Assembly (NCBI GenBank): GCA_016208305.1
Contig: JACQYI010000009.1
Coordinates: 620,001 to 684,000 of the forward strand
DNA length: 64,000 nucleotides
Reading direction: 5' to 3'
Source: Oscillatoriophycideae cyanobacterium NC_groundwater_1537_Pr4_S-0.65um_50_18
GTDB lineage: Bacteria; Cyanobacteriota; Cyanobacteriia; Elainellales; Elainellaceae
Made by a program: the position numbers and the translations under genes. Shown here piece by piece: positions 28,058 through 37,698 of the stretch (position 1 is the first letter of the stretch; the number at the start of each line of letters is the position of its first letter). The notes beneath the pieces are model-generated. The model ran no database searches. It saw only the letters and a list, made by a program, of their open reading frames with translations, and was not told where the DNA came from.

Positions 28058-28452
28058 AGTCAGCCTGTCTCGCTGAGTCTTTTCTAGCTGAGCCTTTGAG
28101 TCTGGCAGATCATTTGTGAGCGTTGTGCGCAGCCCTCAGAAATGATCTGCCACACCGTTTTAAAGGGTAATTTAGATTTAGGCGGTTGCGAGTGACGCTC
28201 CCGCTGAGCTTTCTATGGAGCTTTGAGGATACAGCGTCTAAAAATCACCGTGACGAGTAAGCCGCTCCCTCAAAACTAAGCTAAGGTGATGACGAGCAAT
28301 ATTTTTGCGGTCAGTCTTCTTAATAGCCTCTTGGTCATCGTCCCCCAGGTGCGATCGCCTACAGAGTGTCAGATGCAAAAACAGCAGTTTCTTGAGCAAC
28401 GATGCGTATGGCAGAGAAAATAATGATCATTGAGCTATCCACGATTCGGGCT
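28058..28452. other. intergenic region between cysE and clpS
   Basis: No gene recognised. Contains one long hairpin (28103-28152). The frame of clpS is open from 28402, but that stretch does not match the family and is treated as leader. Confidence 0.55.
28103..28152 (+). terminator. hairpin downstream of cysE
   Basis: TGGCAGATCATTT (28103-28115) pairs with AAATGATCTGCCA (28140-28152). A G-G mismatch and TGAG/CTCA extend the stem. It begins 45 bases after the cysE stop. The apex contains GTGCGC, as in other palindromes here. Confidence 0.65.
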
Positions 28453-28749
28453 ATGGCGTCTACTGCGCCCACTATTGCCCCCGATCGCACCACACAGACG
28501 GTACCCAAAACCTACCCCAACTACAAAGTCATTGTCCTCAACGATGATTTCAATACGTTTCAGCATGTCTCTGAGTGTTTGTTGAAGTACATCCCTGGCA
28601 TGACGAGCGATCGCGCCTGGGATTTGACCAACCAGATCCACTTTGAGGGACAGGCGATCGTTTGGGTGGGGCCACAAGAGCAGGCCGAACTCTACCATCA
28701 GCAGTTAAGTCGAGCTGGATTGACTATGGCACCCCTAGAAGCTTCCTAA
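28453..28749 (+). CDS. clpS: ATP-dependent Clp protease adaptor ClpS
   Basis: A 98-residue adaptor that delivers N-degron substrates to ClpAP/ClpCP. KVIVLNDDFNTFQHV holds the N-end-rule pocket (Asn-Asp-Asp), GMTSDRAWDLTNQIHFEGQAIVWVGPQEQAELYHQQLSRAGLTMAP the conserved body and C-terminus. The ATG at 28453 gives the usual cyanobacterial N-terminus MASTAPT; an upstream ATG at 28402 would add 17 residues with no family match. It is followed by DUF2103 after 19 bases. Confidence 0.93.
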   Translation: MASTAPTIAPDRTTQTVPKTYPNYKVIVLNDDFNTFQHVSECLLKYIPGMTSDRAWDLTNQIHFEGQAIVWVGPQEQAELYHQQLSRAGLTMAPLEAS

Positions 28750-28768
28750 TCTTTATTACCTCTCCCCT

Positions 28769-29059
28769 ATGGGCACTCCCTCTAAAGGCCGAATCGTCTG
28801 GAACCACTCCACCCACCTTCCCGGACTGATTCCGATCCTGGAGCGGCTAACCTATTGTGAGGGGATTAGCACCATTACGCCTGCTGTAATTGGCAACACA
28901 AAGTCGAACATCCCCCTGCTCAAGATCAAAATCTCTGTGCCGATTCGGGGTGGCTTTAAGCTGATTGCCCGCAAAGGCAAGACTTTTCAAGAGGTATTTA
29001 TTTTGACTAGCCTGGGGCAAGAAGATTTGGCAGCGGCGATCGCCCAAGCCCTGCGATAG
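28769..29059 (+). CDS. DUF2103 family protein
   Basis: A 96-residue protein of a conserved cyanobacterial family described as predicted metal-binding. Recognisable parts are GRIVWNHSTHLPGLIPIL, with its two histidines, ITPAVIGNTKS and VPIRGGFKLIARKGKTFQEVF. The role is unknown. It lies close behind clpS on the same strand and may be cotranscribed with it. Confidence 0.85.
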   Translation: MGTPSKGRIVWNHSTHLPGLIPILERLTYCEGISTITPAVIGNTKSNIPLLKIKISVPIRGGFKLIARKGKTFQEVFILTSLGQEDLAAAIAQALR

Positions 29060-29135
29060 CCATTTTTTAGGGGCGCTTGCTCTGGCAGGGATTGAAGCAG
29101 AGCGTTCCGCCAGCCCGAAATGAGAGTAGCTGCGG

Positions 29136-30353
29136 CTACAGGTAGTTGAGCGGATCGACAGGTTCGCCGCTGACGCGCACCTCAAAATGCAGATGAGGGC
29201 CAGTCGAGAGTCCGCTAGAGCCAACGGCTGCGATCGTCTGGCCGCGCTGCACCGCCTGACCTTCCGACACATACATTTCGCTGGTGTGCGCATACAAGGT
29301 CGTGATGTTTTTGCCATGATCAATAATGATTGCTTGACCATAGCCGCCATACCATCCGGCAAAAATCACCATCCCCGCATCTGCGGCATGAATTGGGCTG
29401 CCATAATCAACGCCAAAATCAATTCCGGCATGAAAACGGCTATAGCCCAAGATAGGGTGCATCCGATTGCCAAAGGTGCTCGTAATTTCGCCATCGCTGG
29501 GGAAGGCTATCTTGCCTGTGCCGCGCAGCATGTATTTGTTGCGAGACTGGACAACGATGCGCTGCTGAATTAAAGCCGTCAAGCTAGCAGAGTCTCGAAC
29601 GAGCTGATCTTCAGCCGCTTCTAGCGCCTTGCTATCTTGTCGTAGATGGGTGATCAAGCCCTGCTGATAGCGGGCTGCTTCCTGTGCCTGAGCTTTTTGC
29701 GCCAGTAGCTCCTGCGTCAGGATAGCAATGTCATTTTTCTGCGTTTCAATCTTGCGGCGGCGCTGGTTCAAATCATTGGCTTCGGCTTTTAGGTCTGCTA
29801 GGATTTGGCGATCGTGCCCATAGACCAAGCGCAACTGCTGACGGCGATCGAGAAATTCATTGAGGTTTTGGCTTTGCAGCAGCACCGCCCAGCCCTGACT
29901 GCTTTGCTGCCGCTGCAAAAATCGCAGCCGCGCCACAGTGGAGTTCTGCTTACCCATGTAGCTTTTCTCAGCTTTTGCCAGTTCAGCTTCCAGCGTTTTC
30001 AGGGTGCGGTTGGCATCAGCAATCTGCTTTTCGTTGGCGGCAATCTGCTGGCTGGTCGCTTTAATATCTTTTTGTAAGCCGCCTAGCTTTTTTTGCGCTG
30101 CCTGCTCTTGCTGCTGCAACTGCTTTTGCTTTTGGTTAAGGTTCGATCGCTCTTGCTCAATTTTCTGCTGCTGCTGCCGGAGTTGCTCAACCGGGTCTGA
30201 GGCTTGCGCCAAGGTGAGCGTAGGGATCTGGGGGAAGGCGATCGTGGGCAATGCCAGCATCAGGCTCAGCGCGCCTACGGCCAAAGCGCCCCTAGCTAGC
30301 GCCGTAGCCTCCCGCAAGGTTTTTTTGAGCCAGCCTAACCCGTTCGCCCGCAT
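29136..30353 (-). CDS. M23 peptidase with coiled coil, EnvC-like
   Basis: A 405-residue exported protein. After a basic N-terminus and one hydrophobic segment (about 20-42, signal peptide or anchor), residues 50-265 are Gln/Lys/Glu-rich coiled coil. The C-terminal LytM domain has HAGIDFGVDYGSPIHAADAG and GPHLHFEVR, with the metal-binding His, Asp and HxH motif. It has the parts for an active endopeptidase, or could activate amidases as EnvC does in cell separation. The methionine at 30353 has GAGG upstream, so it is preferred over 30419. It follows lysE on the same strand. Confidence 0.88.
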   Translation of the reverse strand: MRANGLGWLKKTLREATALARGALAVGALSLMLALPTIAFPQIPTLTLAQASDPVEQLRQQQQKIEQERSNLNQKQKQLQQQEQAAQKKLGGLQKDIKATSQQIAANEKQIADANRTLKTLEAELAKAEKSYMGKQNSTVARLRFLQRQQSSQGWAVLLQSQNLNEFLDRRQQLRLVYGHDRQILADLKAEANDLNQRRRKIETQKNDIAILTQELLAQKAQAQEAARYQQGLITHLRQDSKALEAAEDQLVRDSASLTALIQQRIVVQSRNKYMLRGTGKIAFPSDGEITSTFGNRMHPILGYSRFHAGIDFGVDYGSPIHAADAGMVIFAGWYGGYGQAIIIDHGKNITTLYAHTSEMYVSEGQAVQRGQTIAAVGSSGLSTGPHLHFEVRVSGEPVDPLNYL

Positions 30354-30422
30354 CCTGCCCTCTCTAACTTGGGTGCTAAATTTTGGTGCTAAAGATAAAT
30401 GTATCCTCGATCGATCCATGCC

Positions 30423-31067
30423 CTAACTTTTGGCACTGAGGGCAATTATGCCAAAGGTTAGAAGAATCAGCCCAGAAATTCTGTTGAGTGCTCTCAAACT
30501 CTGAGGTGTAATTTTACGCCGCAGCAGGTTGGCACCGCTACTGAGCAACAGCCACCACAGCGCCGAGCCGCAAAACACGCCTGCTACCAAAACGGAAGCT
30601 GTGAGGTAGTTGCTACCCATCTGTGCCAGCCCTAAACCGACAAATACAGCCGCAAACGAAAGAATGGTTGCGGGATTGGTCAAGGTGAGTAAGACCGTAG
30701 AAGCATACATCGATAAATAGGCCATAGACACATGAGTCCTAGATAAATGGGCAGGCTGGTCGTCTACTGCCGCTGCTTCGGCAGGCTGGCTCATAAAAGT
30801 TTTGATCCCCAAATAGCACAGAAATATGCCGCCCACCAACTTGAGCCAAAACGCTTGATCGATCAGTAGCTCTGAAATAGCAGTGAGGCCAAATCCGGCA
30901 ATACAGCCATAGAGAGCATCTGCTGTGGCTGCCCCCAGACCCGTGAGCAACCCCGCCCATCGGCCCAGGGTCAGCGTCCGCCGAATCGCCAAAATACCAA
31001 TGGGGCCGACCGGAGCGGCGATCGAGAAACCAATCAACAATCCGCGTAGAAAGAAAGCAAGATCCAT
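30423..31067 (-). CDS. LysE/RhtB family amino-acid exporter
   Basis: A 214-residue membrane protein with six predicted helices. The N-terminus FLRGLLIGFSIAAPVGPIGILAIRRTLTLGRWAGLLTGLGAATADALYG is the family signature (PxGP). It starts three bases after the stop of an Lrp-type regulator, the usual coupling of this transporter with a substrate-sensing regulator. The substrate cannot be read from the sequence. Confidence 0.9.
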   Translation of the reverse strand: MDLAFFLRGLLIGFSIAAPVGPIGILAIRRTLTLGRWAGLLTGLGAATADALYGCIAGFGLTAISELLIDQAFWLKLVGGIFLCYLGIKTFMSQPAEAAAVDDQPAHLSRTHVSMAYLSMYASTVLLTLTNPATILSFAAVFVGLGLAQMGSNYLTASVLVAGVFCGSALWWLLLSSGANLLRRKITPQSLRALNRISGLILLTFGIIALSAKS

Positions 31068-31070
31068 CGT

Positions 31071-31544
31071 TTACTCCTGCTGAGTCAAGGGTTCAATCGG
31101 CAGCACAGGCGTTTCTTTAACCGTCGATAGGGCGATCGTGGTGCGGGTTTTTTGGATTCCGGGCAGCTCTTTTAACTCTTCGCTAATCAGCCGCTCTAGC
31201 GCCTGCGTGGTCTGGCAGCGCACCTTCAGCAGGTAGTCATCGTCTCCGGTGACGTGATGGCATTCCTGAATTTCGGGTAAGTCCACCACCTTTTGCAAAA
31301 AGGCAGAACGGTGGCGCGGATGCTCTAGGGTCACGGCAATGAAGGCCGTCAGGTGACAGCCGATCGCCGCCGGATCGACCAGGGCAGCAAAGCCTGTGAT
31401 CACCTGTCGCTCTTGCAGCCGTCGCACGCGATCGCCTGCGGCAGGGGTAGAAAGCTCTAACTTCCCGGCCAACTCCGACCAGGTCATCCGCCCCTCAGCC
31501 ATGAGATGCCGCAGAACTTTAAAGTCTATTTCATCCAGGCTCAT
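31071..31544 (-). CDS. Lrp/AsnC family transcriptional regulator
   Basis: A 157-residue regulator with an N-terminal helix-turn-helix (LDEIDFKVLRHLMAEGRMTWSELAGKLELSTPAAGDRVRRLQ) and a C-terminal RAM domain for amino-acid binding (VTGDDDYLLKVRCQTTQALERLI). It is the first gene of the lrp-lysE operon and probably controls export of an amino acid in response to its level. A family-typical length supports the ATG at 31544. Confidence 0.92.
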   Translation of the reverse strand: MSLDEIDFKVLRHLMAEGRMTWSELAGKLELSTPAAGDRVRRLQERQVITGFAALVDPAAIGCHLTAFIAVTLEHPRHRSAFLQKVVDLPEIQECHHVTGDDDYLLKVRCQTTQALERLISEELKELPGIQKTRTTIALSTVKETPVLPIEPLTQQE

Positions 31545-31786
31545 AGTCTTATTTTTTTAAGTTATTACATTTTAAACCTAAAAATAAAAGGCCTGGCAAG
31601 GCATTTCTTAAATTAATTATGTTTTAATGGTCGATCGTTGCCTTTTATATCGCTGGACTCCCTCAGCGGCTAAACCAGGGATCTTTTTGGGACGATGGCT
31701 ATAGCTCTAGGGATAGTGAGGGCGATCGCGCCCTTTTTAATCAGTGGGCTATCCTAAATGGAGAATTCTCTTTGGCTGCGCTTTCA

Positions 31787-32440
31787 ATGAGTCTATTGCC
31801 CGATGCCCGTCAATTTGCCCCTGCCACTCAGCGAAACCAAGAACCCATTCTGGCGGTTTTGCGGGAAGTGCTGCCGCCTACGGGCACCGTTTTAGAGATA
31901 TCCAGCGGCACAGGAGAACATGCCGTCTTTTTTGCGCCGCAGCTCCAGCCTCGCCAATGGCTGCCTTCCGATCCCAGCCCTGAGGCAAGAGCCAGTATTG
32001 CTGCATGGCAAGCCGATCGCCCCACAGATAATCTGCATCCGCCGATCGCCCTAGATGTGCGAGATCCCATCTGGCCTGTCGAGCAAGAATCGCTGCCGTC
32101 CTCTAGCCTGGATCTGCAGCGCTATCCGATCGCAGCGATCGTCAATATCAACATGATCCATATCGCGCCTTGGGCAGCTTGTCTGGGTCTGATGGCCGGA
32201 GCCAGCCGCATTTTGCCCCCTGGCGGAATTTTGTATCTCTATGGCCCCTTTAAGCAATCGGGGCAGCACACCGCCGCCAGCAACGCAGCCTTTGATGCCA
32301 GCCTGAAGCAGCGCCATCCCGAATGGGGGGTGCGCGATCTGGAAGAGGTGATGGCGATCGCCCAGTCGCAGAGTCTTGCGTGGGTCAAAACTTACCCGAT
32401 GCCCGCCAATAATCTATCTGTGGTCTTTCAAAAGCAGTGA
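31787..32440 (+). CDS. DUF938 SAM-dependent methyltransferase
   Basis: A 217-residue class I methyltransferase-like protein. PDARQFAPATQRNQEPILAVL opens the family, VLEISSGTGEHAVFFA is the SAM-binding motif I, and INMIHIAPWAACLGLMAGASRILPPGGILYLYGPF follows. Substrate unknown. An in-frame TTG five codons earlier is possible, but the ATG at 31787 fits better. It converges on the kinase gene with 15 bases between stops. Confidence 0.88.
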   Translation: MSLLPDARQFAPATQRNQEPILAVLREVLPPTGTVLEISSGTGEHAVFFAPQLQPRQWLPSDPSPEARASIAAWQADRPTDNLHPPIALDVRDPIWPVEQESLPSSSLDLQRYPIAAIVNINMIHIAPWAACLGLMAGASRILPPGGILYLYGPFKQSGQHTAASNAAFDASLKQRHPEWGVRDLEEVMAIAQSQSLAWVKTYPMPANNLSVVFQKQ

Positions 32441-32455
32441 TGCAAAAGCAGTGAT

Positions 32456-34651
32456 CTAGCGCCACAGCTTAATCGTGGTGTCGCTACTGCTGCTGACCAG
32501 GGCTTGCGTCGCGGGTTGCACCGTTACCGATAAGATCCCGCTGGCATGGGCGGGAATATTTTGCAGAGATTGCCCCGTTTGGGTGTCCCAAATCTTGAGG
32601 GTTTTATCAGAGCTGGCGCTGGCCAGCATGCGATCGTTAATGAACGCGACAGAATCAACGCGATCGCTATGTCCCTCAAAGGTTTGCAGCAGTTGCCCGG
32701 TGGCGGCATCCCACGACTTCACAAAGCCATCCCAGCCTGCACTCGCTAGCTGTTTGCCATCGGGGCTAAAGGCAACGGCTCTGACGGTATCCCGATGTCC
32801 GCCCGGTTCTCCCAACGTCCGGATTAGCTCTCCGGTTGCCACATCCCACATGCGGATCGTTTTGTCGGCGCTGCCGCTGGCGATCGTCTCTCCGTCAGGG
32901 CTAAGCGCTACGGCATAGACTACTGCTGTATGCTCGGCCAGCACCCGGCTACCTTCGGTGCGCAAATCCCAAACTCTGACGGTAGTATCTTCGCTGCCGC
33001 TAATCAAAGTCTGTCCATCTTGGCTCAAGGCCACCGACCAAACAGGGCCAGTATGCCCTTCTAGCGTATGCAGTAATCGTCCTGTGGGCACATCCCAAAC
33101 TTTGATGGTGTTATCGCTACTGCCACTCGCGAGAATTTGACCATTTTGGCTCAGGCTGAGCGATCGAACAGCGGCAAGGTGTCCATCTAAGGTGCGCTGT
33201 ACCTTCCCCGTTTTGACATCCCAGATTTGAATTGGGTAGAACTGACCTGCGGCATCTTGAGCTTCGCCGCCGCTCATCAGGGTTTGGCCATCAGGACTCA
33301 GAACCGCTGACCATACCGCCAGCGAGTTGCCCGCCAGGGTTTCGGCTAAGGCTAGAGGGCGGATAGGGCTGAGCTGCGCGCTAGAGGTTTCAGGCGTTAG
33401 GGAAGCAGACTGCAAAACGCGAGGAATAGCGTAAAAGCCGATCGCCAGCGCTAGCAAAAGACCACCCCCCACCAGCAAGCGGGGAAACTTGCGGGACGGC
33501 TGTGCCTCTGCGCTCGGAGAGCTGACAGGACTAGCGGCAGGGCTAGGGGCAGGACTGGCGGCGGCAGGATTCGCTAGGAGGGGTCGAGCAACCGTAGACA
33601 AATCAGCAGCCCGATCAGCAGCCCGATCGCCCTGAGCCACAGGTGGCGGTAGGGGAGTAGGAGCCAGCAACAGAGGATTAATCGGCGTTTCATTGGCGGC
33701 TTGCAGCGCTTCACTTAAGGCTGCGACAGAGGCAAAGCGATCGCCCGGAGATTTTTCGAGGCAGCGCATTACAATGGCCTCTAGCTCTGGGGAAATATGT
33801 CCACAGTCCAGTTGCGATCGCAAAGGCTTTACAGGCTGGGTGGCATGAGCGGTGAGCCAGGTATCGTTGCTAACGCGCTGGGTGCGGAAGTCAAAGCCAA
33901 ACGGATCGATCCCGGCTAACATCTCGTAAAGGATGACGCCCAAACTGTAAATATCAGAGCGCTCATCTACCTCTCCCCGAAAGTCAAATTGCTCTGGCGA
34001 AGCATAGTGGCAGGTGCCCAAAAAAACGCTGGTGGCACTGGTAAACTCAGCCTGGAGAGAATGAATCTTGGCAATGCCAAAGTCAATTACTTTGACGAAT
34101 TCGCCCAAGGCAGAAGGCACTAAAAAGATATTGGCAGGTTTCAAGTCTCGGTGGATAACCTTGATGCGCTCACTAGAGGCCACCTCGCCGCTCCAGAGCA
34201 CGACCCCTTCATGCGCCAACTGCAATCCTGCACAAATCTGAGTCATGATGTTGCAAGTTCGAGCCACAGACAGGCGCGGCTGATTATACAGCAATTGATC
34301 GAGGGGCTGCCCTTGCAGATACTCCATCACATAGAAGGGATAGCCTTCAGGCGTTACCCCATAATCGCTGACTTGGACAATGTGCGGACTCTTCAAGGCG
34401 GCACAGATGGCGCATTCCCGCTCAAATCGCCGTTTAAAGTCCAGATCTTCAGCCAGCGCTAGAGACTCTCGCAAAAGCTTGACGGCAACGGGTTTACCCA
34501 GACGGGTATCAGTTGCCAAAAATACTTCTCCCATGCCTCCACCGCCCAGACGATCGTCAATACGATAGCGGTTGCGATCGCCCACTAAACGACCGCTCCA
34601 GGGATTAGGCTGACCTGTTGAAGAATTAGGCTGACTCAAGGCTATCACCAT
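32456..34651 (-). CDS. Ser/Thr protein kinase with seven WD40 repeats
   Basis: A 731-residue membrane kinase. The kinase domain (28-310) has a glycine-rich loop GGGGMGEV, Lys58 (PVAVKLL), HRDLKPANI and DFGIAK, so it should be active. A Pro/Ala-rich linker and one membrane helix (near 392-410) follow. The C-terminal part (about 435-731) has seven WD40 units, a complete propeller that would sit on the far side of the membrane if the topology is simple. It may read an extracytoplasmic or lumenal cue. Its neighbour combines WD40 with a caspase fold. Confidence 0.92.
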   Translation of the reverse strand: MVIALSQPNSSTGQPNPWSGRLVGDRNRYRIDDRLGGGGMGEVFLATDTRLGKPVAVKLLRESLALAEDLDFKRRFERECAICAALKSPHIVQVSDYGVTPEGYPFYVMEYLQGQPLDQLLYNQPRLSVARTCNIMTQICAGLQLAHEGVVLWSGEVASSERIKVIHRDLKPANIFLVPSALGEFVKVIDFGIAKIHSLQAEFTSATSVFLGTCHYASPEQFDFRGEVDERSDIYSLGVILYEMLAGIDPFGFDFRTQRVSNDTWLTAHATQPVKPLRSQLDCGHISPELEAIVMRCLEKSPGDRFASVAALSEALQAANETPINPLLLAPTPLPPPVAQGDRAADRAADLSTVARPLLANPAAASPAPSPAASPVSSPSAEAQPSRKFPRLLVGGGLLLALAIGFYAIPRVLQSASLTPETSSAQLSPIRPLALAETLAGNSLAVWSAVLSPDGQTLMSGGEAQDAAGQFYPIQIWDVKTGKVQRTLDGHLAAVRSLSLSQNGQILASGSSDNTIKVWDVPTGRLLHTLEGHTGPVWSVALSQDGQTLISGSEDTTVRVWDLRTEGSRVLAEHTAVVYAVALSPDGETIASGSADKTIRMWDVATGELIRTLGEPGGHRDTVRAVAFSPDGKQLASAGWDGFVKSWDAATGQLLQTFEGHSDRVDSVAFINDRMLASASSDKTLKIWDTQTGQSLQNIPAHASGILSVTVQPATQALVSSSSDTTIKLWR

Positions 34652-34767
34652 GGGAAGCTCTCAGACATTTACAATACAGCCAACACAAAACAAGAGAGAC
34701 AATCCAAATTAAAAATTAAGCTTGATGAAACGGGCGTCGCTGAATTGCAGGATAAATCTGTAATGGC

Positions 34768-37101
34768 TCACGGCTGCAATTTCCAAACGGCAACTGTTCC
34801 ATCTCGACCGCCGCTGACCAGAGTCTTGCCATCGGGGCTAAACGTGACCGATAAAATCCAGTCCAGATGTCCCTTAAGACTCGCAAGCAGGGTTTGACTC
34901 TCTAAGTCCCAAATCTTGATGGTATTGTCAATGCCGCCGCTGGCGATCGTTTTGCCATCGGGGCTAAAGGCCACAGAGACAACATTATTTACATGTCCGG
35001 TAAAGGTGTTCAGCTCCTCGCCTGTTTGGACATCCCACAGCTTGACTGTCCCGTCCCAGCTGCCACTCGCCAGTCGTTCGCCCTTGGCATCAAAGACCAG
35101 CGCCCTGACGGTATCTGTATGTCCTGGCAAATTACGCAGCATTTTTCCGGTTTGCCAGTCCCAAATCTTGATGGTGGTATCTTTGCTGCCGCTAGCGAGG
35201 GTCTTGCCATCGGGGCTAAACACGACCGGGAAGAGACGGTCTTTATGGCCTGAAATGGTGCGCAATAGCTGGCCGCTGTTTAAATCCCACAGTCGAATGG
35301 TGCTATCGCCGCCGCCGCTGGCCAGAACTTGTCCATCAGGATGAAAGGACATTGACCACAGCACGCCTGCATGTCCGACCAGCGTTTGCAGCAGTGCCCC
35401 AGTTTGCACATCCCATAGCTTAATGGTTTTATCGGCACTGCCCGTTGCCAAAGTTTTGCCATCGGGACTCATGGCGATCGCATGAATAATCTCTGTATGG
35501 CCTTTAAGCACATGCTGGATTTCTCCAGTACGGAGGTCGCGAACTTCAACAGCATTACCGCTGACGCTGGCTAAGGTGTTGCCATCGGGAGTCAGCACCA
35601 CCCACCAGGCAGCACCCAAGCGCCCCATAAACGTTTGCACCTTGACCTGCTCCCAGGCGGCTCCGGCCTTGCAGTTGGGTAGCGAAAGCTGAGCCTGCAT
35701 CGGCTGTTTAGAGCCAGGCAAGGTTTCAAGAGGGCGATCGCAAGCTTCTTTGTTTCCGGCAGTTTCGGTTGCAGGATTAAAGCTATTCAGCAGATTGGGA
35801 TTGACCAGCCCTGTCAGGCCGCTTAAGGCAAACCCAGCGCCCAGAATCGCCAGCGCTATTCCGGCATAGCCAAAGACAGATAGCTGCTTGAGCGAAATAG
35901 TGGTGGTGTCATTTTGCGAAACAGGCTGGGGCGCGTTGGTTTGAGAATCGGGGGAAGGGGGTTGAGGGTTCATTGGCGTAGCGGGGACAGGAATCCGCGT
36001 AGGAGGAACTTCAGGAGCGATATTTAATTGGGGGGTCGGGAGTTCTGCCTTGTCATTTCCGGGTCGGGATGCGCCCATAAGCGCAGTCGCAGCGGCAATG
36101 CCCGTCAGGGGACTGCCACTCCCGGCCTTGACTGTCTCAGAACTATCAGGACTATTAGAACTATCAGGATTAGAAGTACCAGAGCTTTCTGGAATGAGTC
36201 CGAGGACTAATTCGCCCACCCCTTCCACGATGCGCTTGGGCGTTTGAGGCGGATATTCGGGGTGGAGGGGGCTTTCTTTACGCAGTTTTTTCTCTTCATT
36301 GAGCACCCGTAACTGCTGGTTTTTTTGACTCAGGTACTCTACGGTCTGGCGGTAGACATATCGGTAGAGCGCATCGGCTTCAATTACCCCTTGGGCATCG
36401 GCAGCTTCGCCGCGCAAGCCTTGAATCAGATAGTAGGTAAACACACCATGTCCTAGCTCAGGAAATTCCCAAGATCGCTGCCCTTCGCCACAAGACAGCA
36501 GGGCATAAAAGCCTCGGCTCTGAGCCGCACGGGTGCGCAAAACCTTGACCATCTGCACAGTCGGTTCAAACGAGCCGATCGCCGTTGGTTCATCCATGCC
36601 TCTGGCTCCCCGCAAAACCAGACTGCCGCTGTGGCAGGCATCGAGCCATAGCAGCTGATGACGAGCCGCACAGCCTTCTAGAAGCTGTAATAGCTCTTGC
36701 ATCTTTAAGCCTGTGGTCAAGAGCGAGTCATTTTGCGTGTCGCTCAGACACAATACGGCCTGCTGGGTGGTTTGCTCAATAACGCCATGCCCAGAGAAAT
36801 AGAACAATACAGTGTCTTGCGGTTGAGCGGCTGAAGTAATGCGTTTCAGGCTGTTGTAGACGGACTCAAAGGTGGGGAAAGCGGCAAAATCGTGATGAAC
36901 AATGACCTGCTTACGGGGAAATTCTCTTGTCGCTTCGTTCAGCGCTGCTCCTAATTCCTGGCAGTCGATCGCGGAGTAGTCTAACGCTGGAAATTGCTCA
37001 TCCTGATATTGATTGACGCCCACGAGAAGAATCCACATCTTCGCTTTTCCGGTCGCCAGGATTTGAGTGGAGTCGCTGGTTTTAAGGCTCAGAGGACACA
37101 T
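34768..37101 (-). CDS. caspase-fold (C14) protease with seven WD40 repeats
   Basis: A 777-residue protein. Residues 22-240 are a caspase/metacaspase domain with catalytic His105 (FYFSGHG) and Cys156 (LDACHSGS). A Pro/Thr/Ser-rich linker follows, then one membrane helix (about 411-432), a Cys-containing stretch and seven WD40 repeats (about 490-777). Cyanobacterial orthocaspases of this type have been linked to stress and cell-death responses. It is on the same strand as the kinase-WD40 gene, 117 bases upstream of it. The methionine at codon 22 is a possible alternative start. Confidence 0.92.
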   Translation of the reverse strand: MCPLSLKTSDSTQILATGKAKMWILLVGVNQYQDEQFPALDYSAIDCQELGAALNEATREFPRKQVIVHHDFAAFPTFESVYNSLKRITSAAQPQDTVLFYFSGHGVIEQTTQQAVLCLSDTQNDSLLTTGLKMQELLQLLEGCAARHQLLWLDACHSGSLVLRGARGMDEPTAIGSFEPTVQMVKVLRTRAAQSRGFYALLSCGEGQRSWEFPELGHGVFTYYLIQGLRGEAADAQGVIEADALYRYVYRQTVEYLSQKNQQLRVLNEEKKLRKESPLHPEYPPQTPKRIVEGVGELVLGLIPESSGTSNPDSSNSPDSSETVKAGSGSPLTGIAAATALMGASRPGNDKAELPTPQLNIAPEVPPTRIPVPATPMNPQPPSPDSQTNAPQPVSQNDTTTISLKQLSVFGYAGIALAILGAGFALSGLTGLVNPNLLNSFNPATETAGNKEACDRPLETLPGSKQPMQAQLSLPNCKAGAAWEQVKVQTFMGRLGAAWWVVLTPDGNTLASVSGNAVEVRDLRTGEIQHVLKGHTEIIHAIAMSPDGKTLATGSADKTIKLWDVQTGALLQTLVGHAGVLWSMSFHPDGQVLASGGGDSTIRLWDLNSGQLLRTISGHKDRLFPVVFSPDGKTLASGSKDTTIKIWDWQTGKMLRNLPGHTDTVRALVFDAKGERLASGSWDGTVKLWDVQTGEELNTFTGHVNNVVSVAFSPDGKTIASGGIDNTIKIWDLESQTLLASLKGHLDWILSVTFSPDGKTLVSGGRDGTVAVWKLQP

Positions 37102-37176
37102 AGGAGAGAACCTCAGGGGTAGGGAATGAATGACGATCGAGAAGGACTACCGTATGCTGGTTTCAATCTTTAGCAA

Positions 37177-37256
37177 TCAATACGCTTTAACTATCAATAC
37201 GCTTTAACTATCCATGCGCTTTAACAAGCGGACTTTAACTACCAATGTGCCTTAAC
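37177..37256. repeat. degenerate 17-bp tandem repeats
   Basis: TCAATACGCTTTAACTA occurs twice exactly (37177-37193, 37194-37210), followed by related units with spacing 16-17 that end in CTTTAAC or CCTTAAC. The last overlaps the stop of the next gene on the minus strand. It lies just upstream of the caspase gene. Confidence 0.8.
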
Positions 37257-37521
37257 AATACTGTGTAACATCTTCACCGCATTGATCCGCTAAGAAAGAT
37301 AAACATTTGAACCGTAAACCTGCGATCTGGTCGTATAGGGGATTCAACTTGCAGAGCGGCGGAATGCGAAGACGATAGCCCAGACAACTAATCGTTCGTT
37401 CGAAGGGGCAATGGGCTGGAATTGTTTGACAGATCAAGCGAGCGAGCCGAGGGTTATGAATTTCGATCGCATCCAGCGCTTGACGAATGGGATTCCATAG
37501 ATTGAATTGCTCTAGCATCAT
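37252..37521 (-). CDS. Mo-dependent nitrogenase C-terminal-like protein
   Basis: An 89-residue protein matching the small cyanobacterial family named after a Mo-nitrogenase C-terminal extension. EIHNPRLARLICQTIPAHCPFER, PPLCKLNPLYDQIAGLRFKCLSFLAD and CGEDV are the conserved parts, with several cysteines. Despite the name, many members occur in genomes without nitrogenase, and no nif gene is in this window. Function unknown. ATG at 37521 or 37518. Confidence 0.88.
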   Translation of the reverse strand: MMLEQFNLWNPIRQALDAIEIHNPRLARLICQTIPAHCPFERTISCLGYRLRIPPLCKLNPLYDQIAGLRFKCLSFLADQCGEDVTQYC

Positions 37522-37698
37522 TAGCCTTCCTAATTTAAAAAAGTTTGGGTTAAACAGGCAGCAAGAAAGACTTCTCCCCTAGCCCTCTTGATCATTCAAG
37601 AGAGAAGTCACAAATGGGGGTGGAGAGAAGTCAAGTTGGCAATCTACGAACGGTTTGATTCTCGACTGAGAGAACTCAGATAAGAGAAGTCAGGAAAC

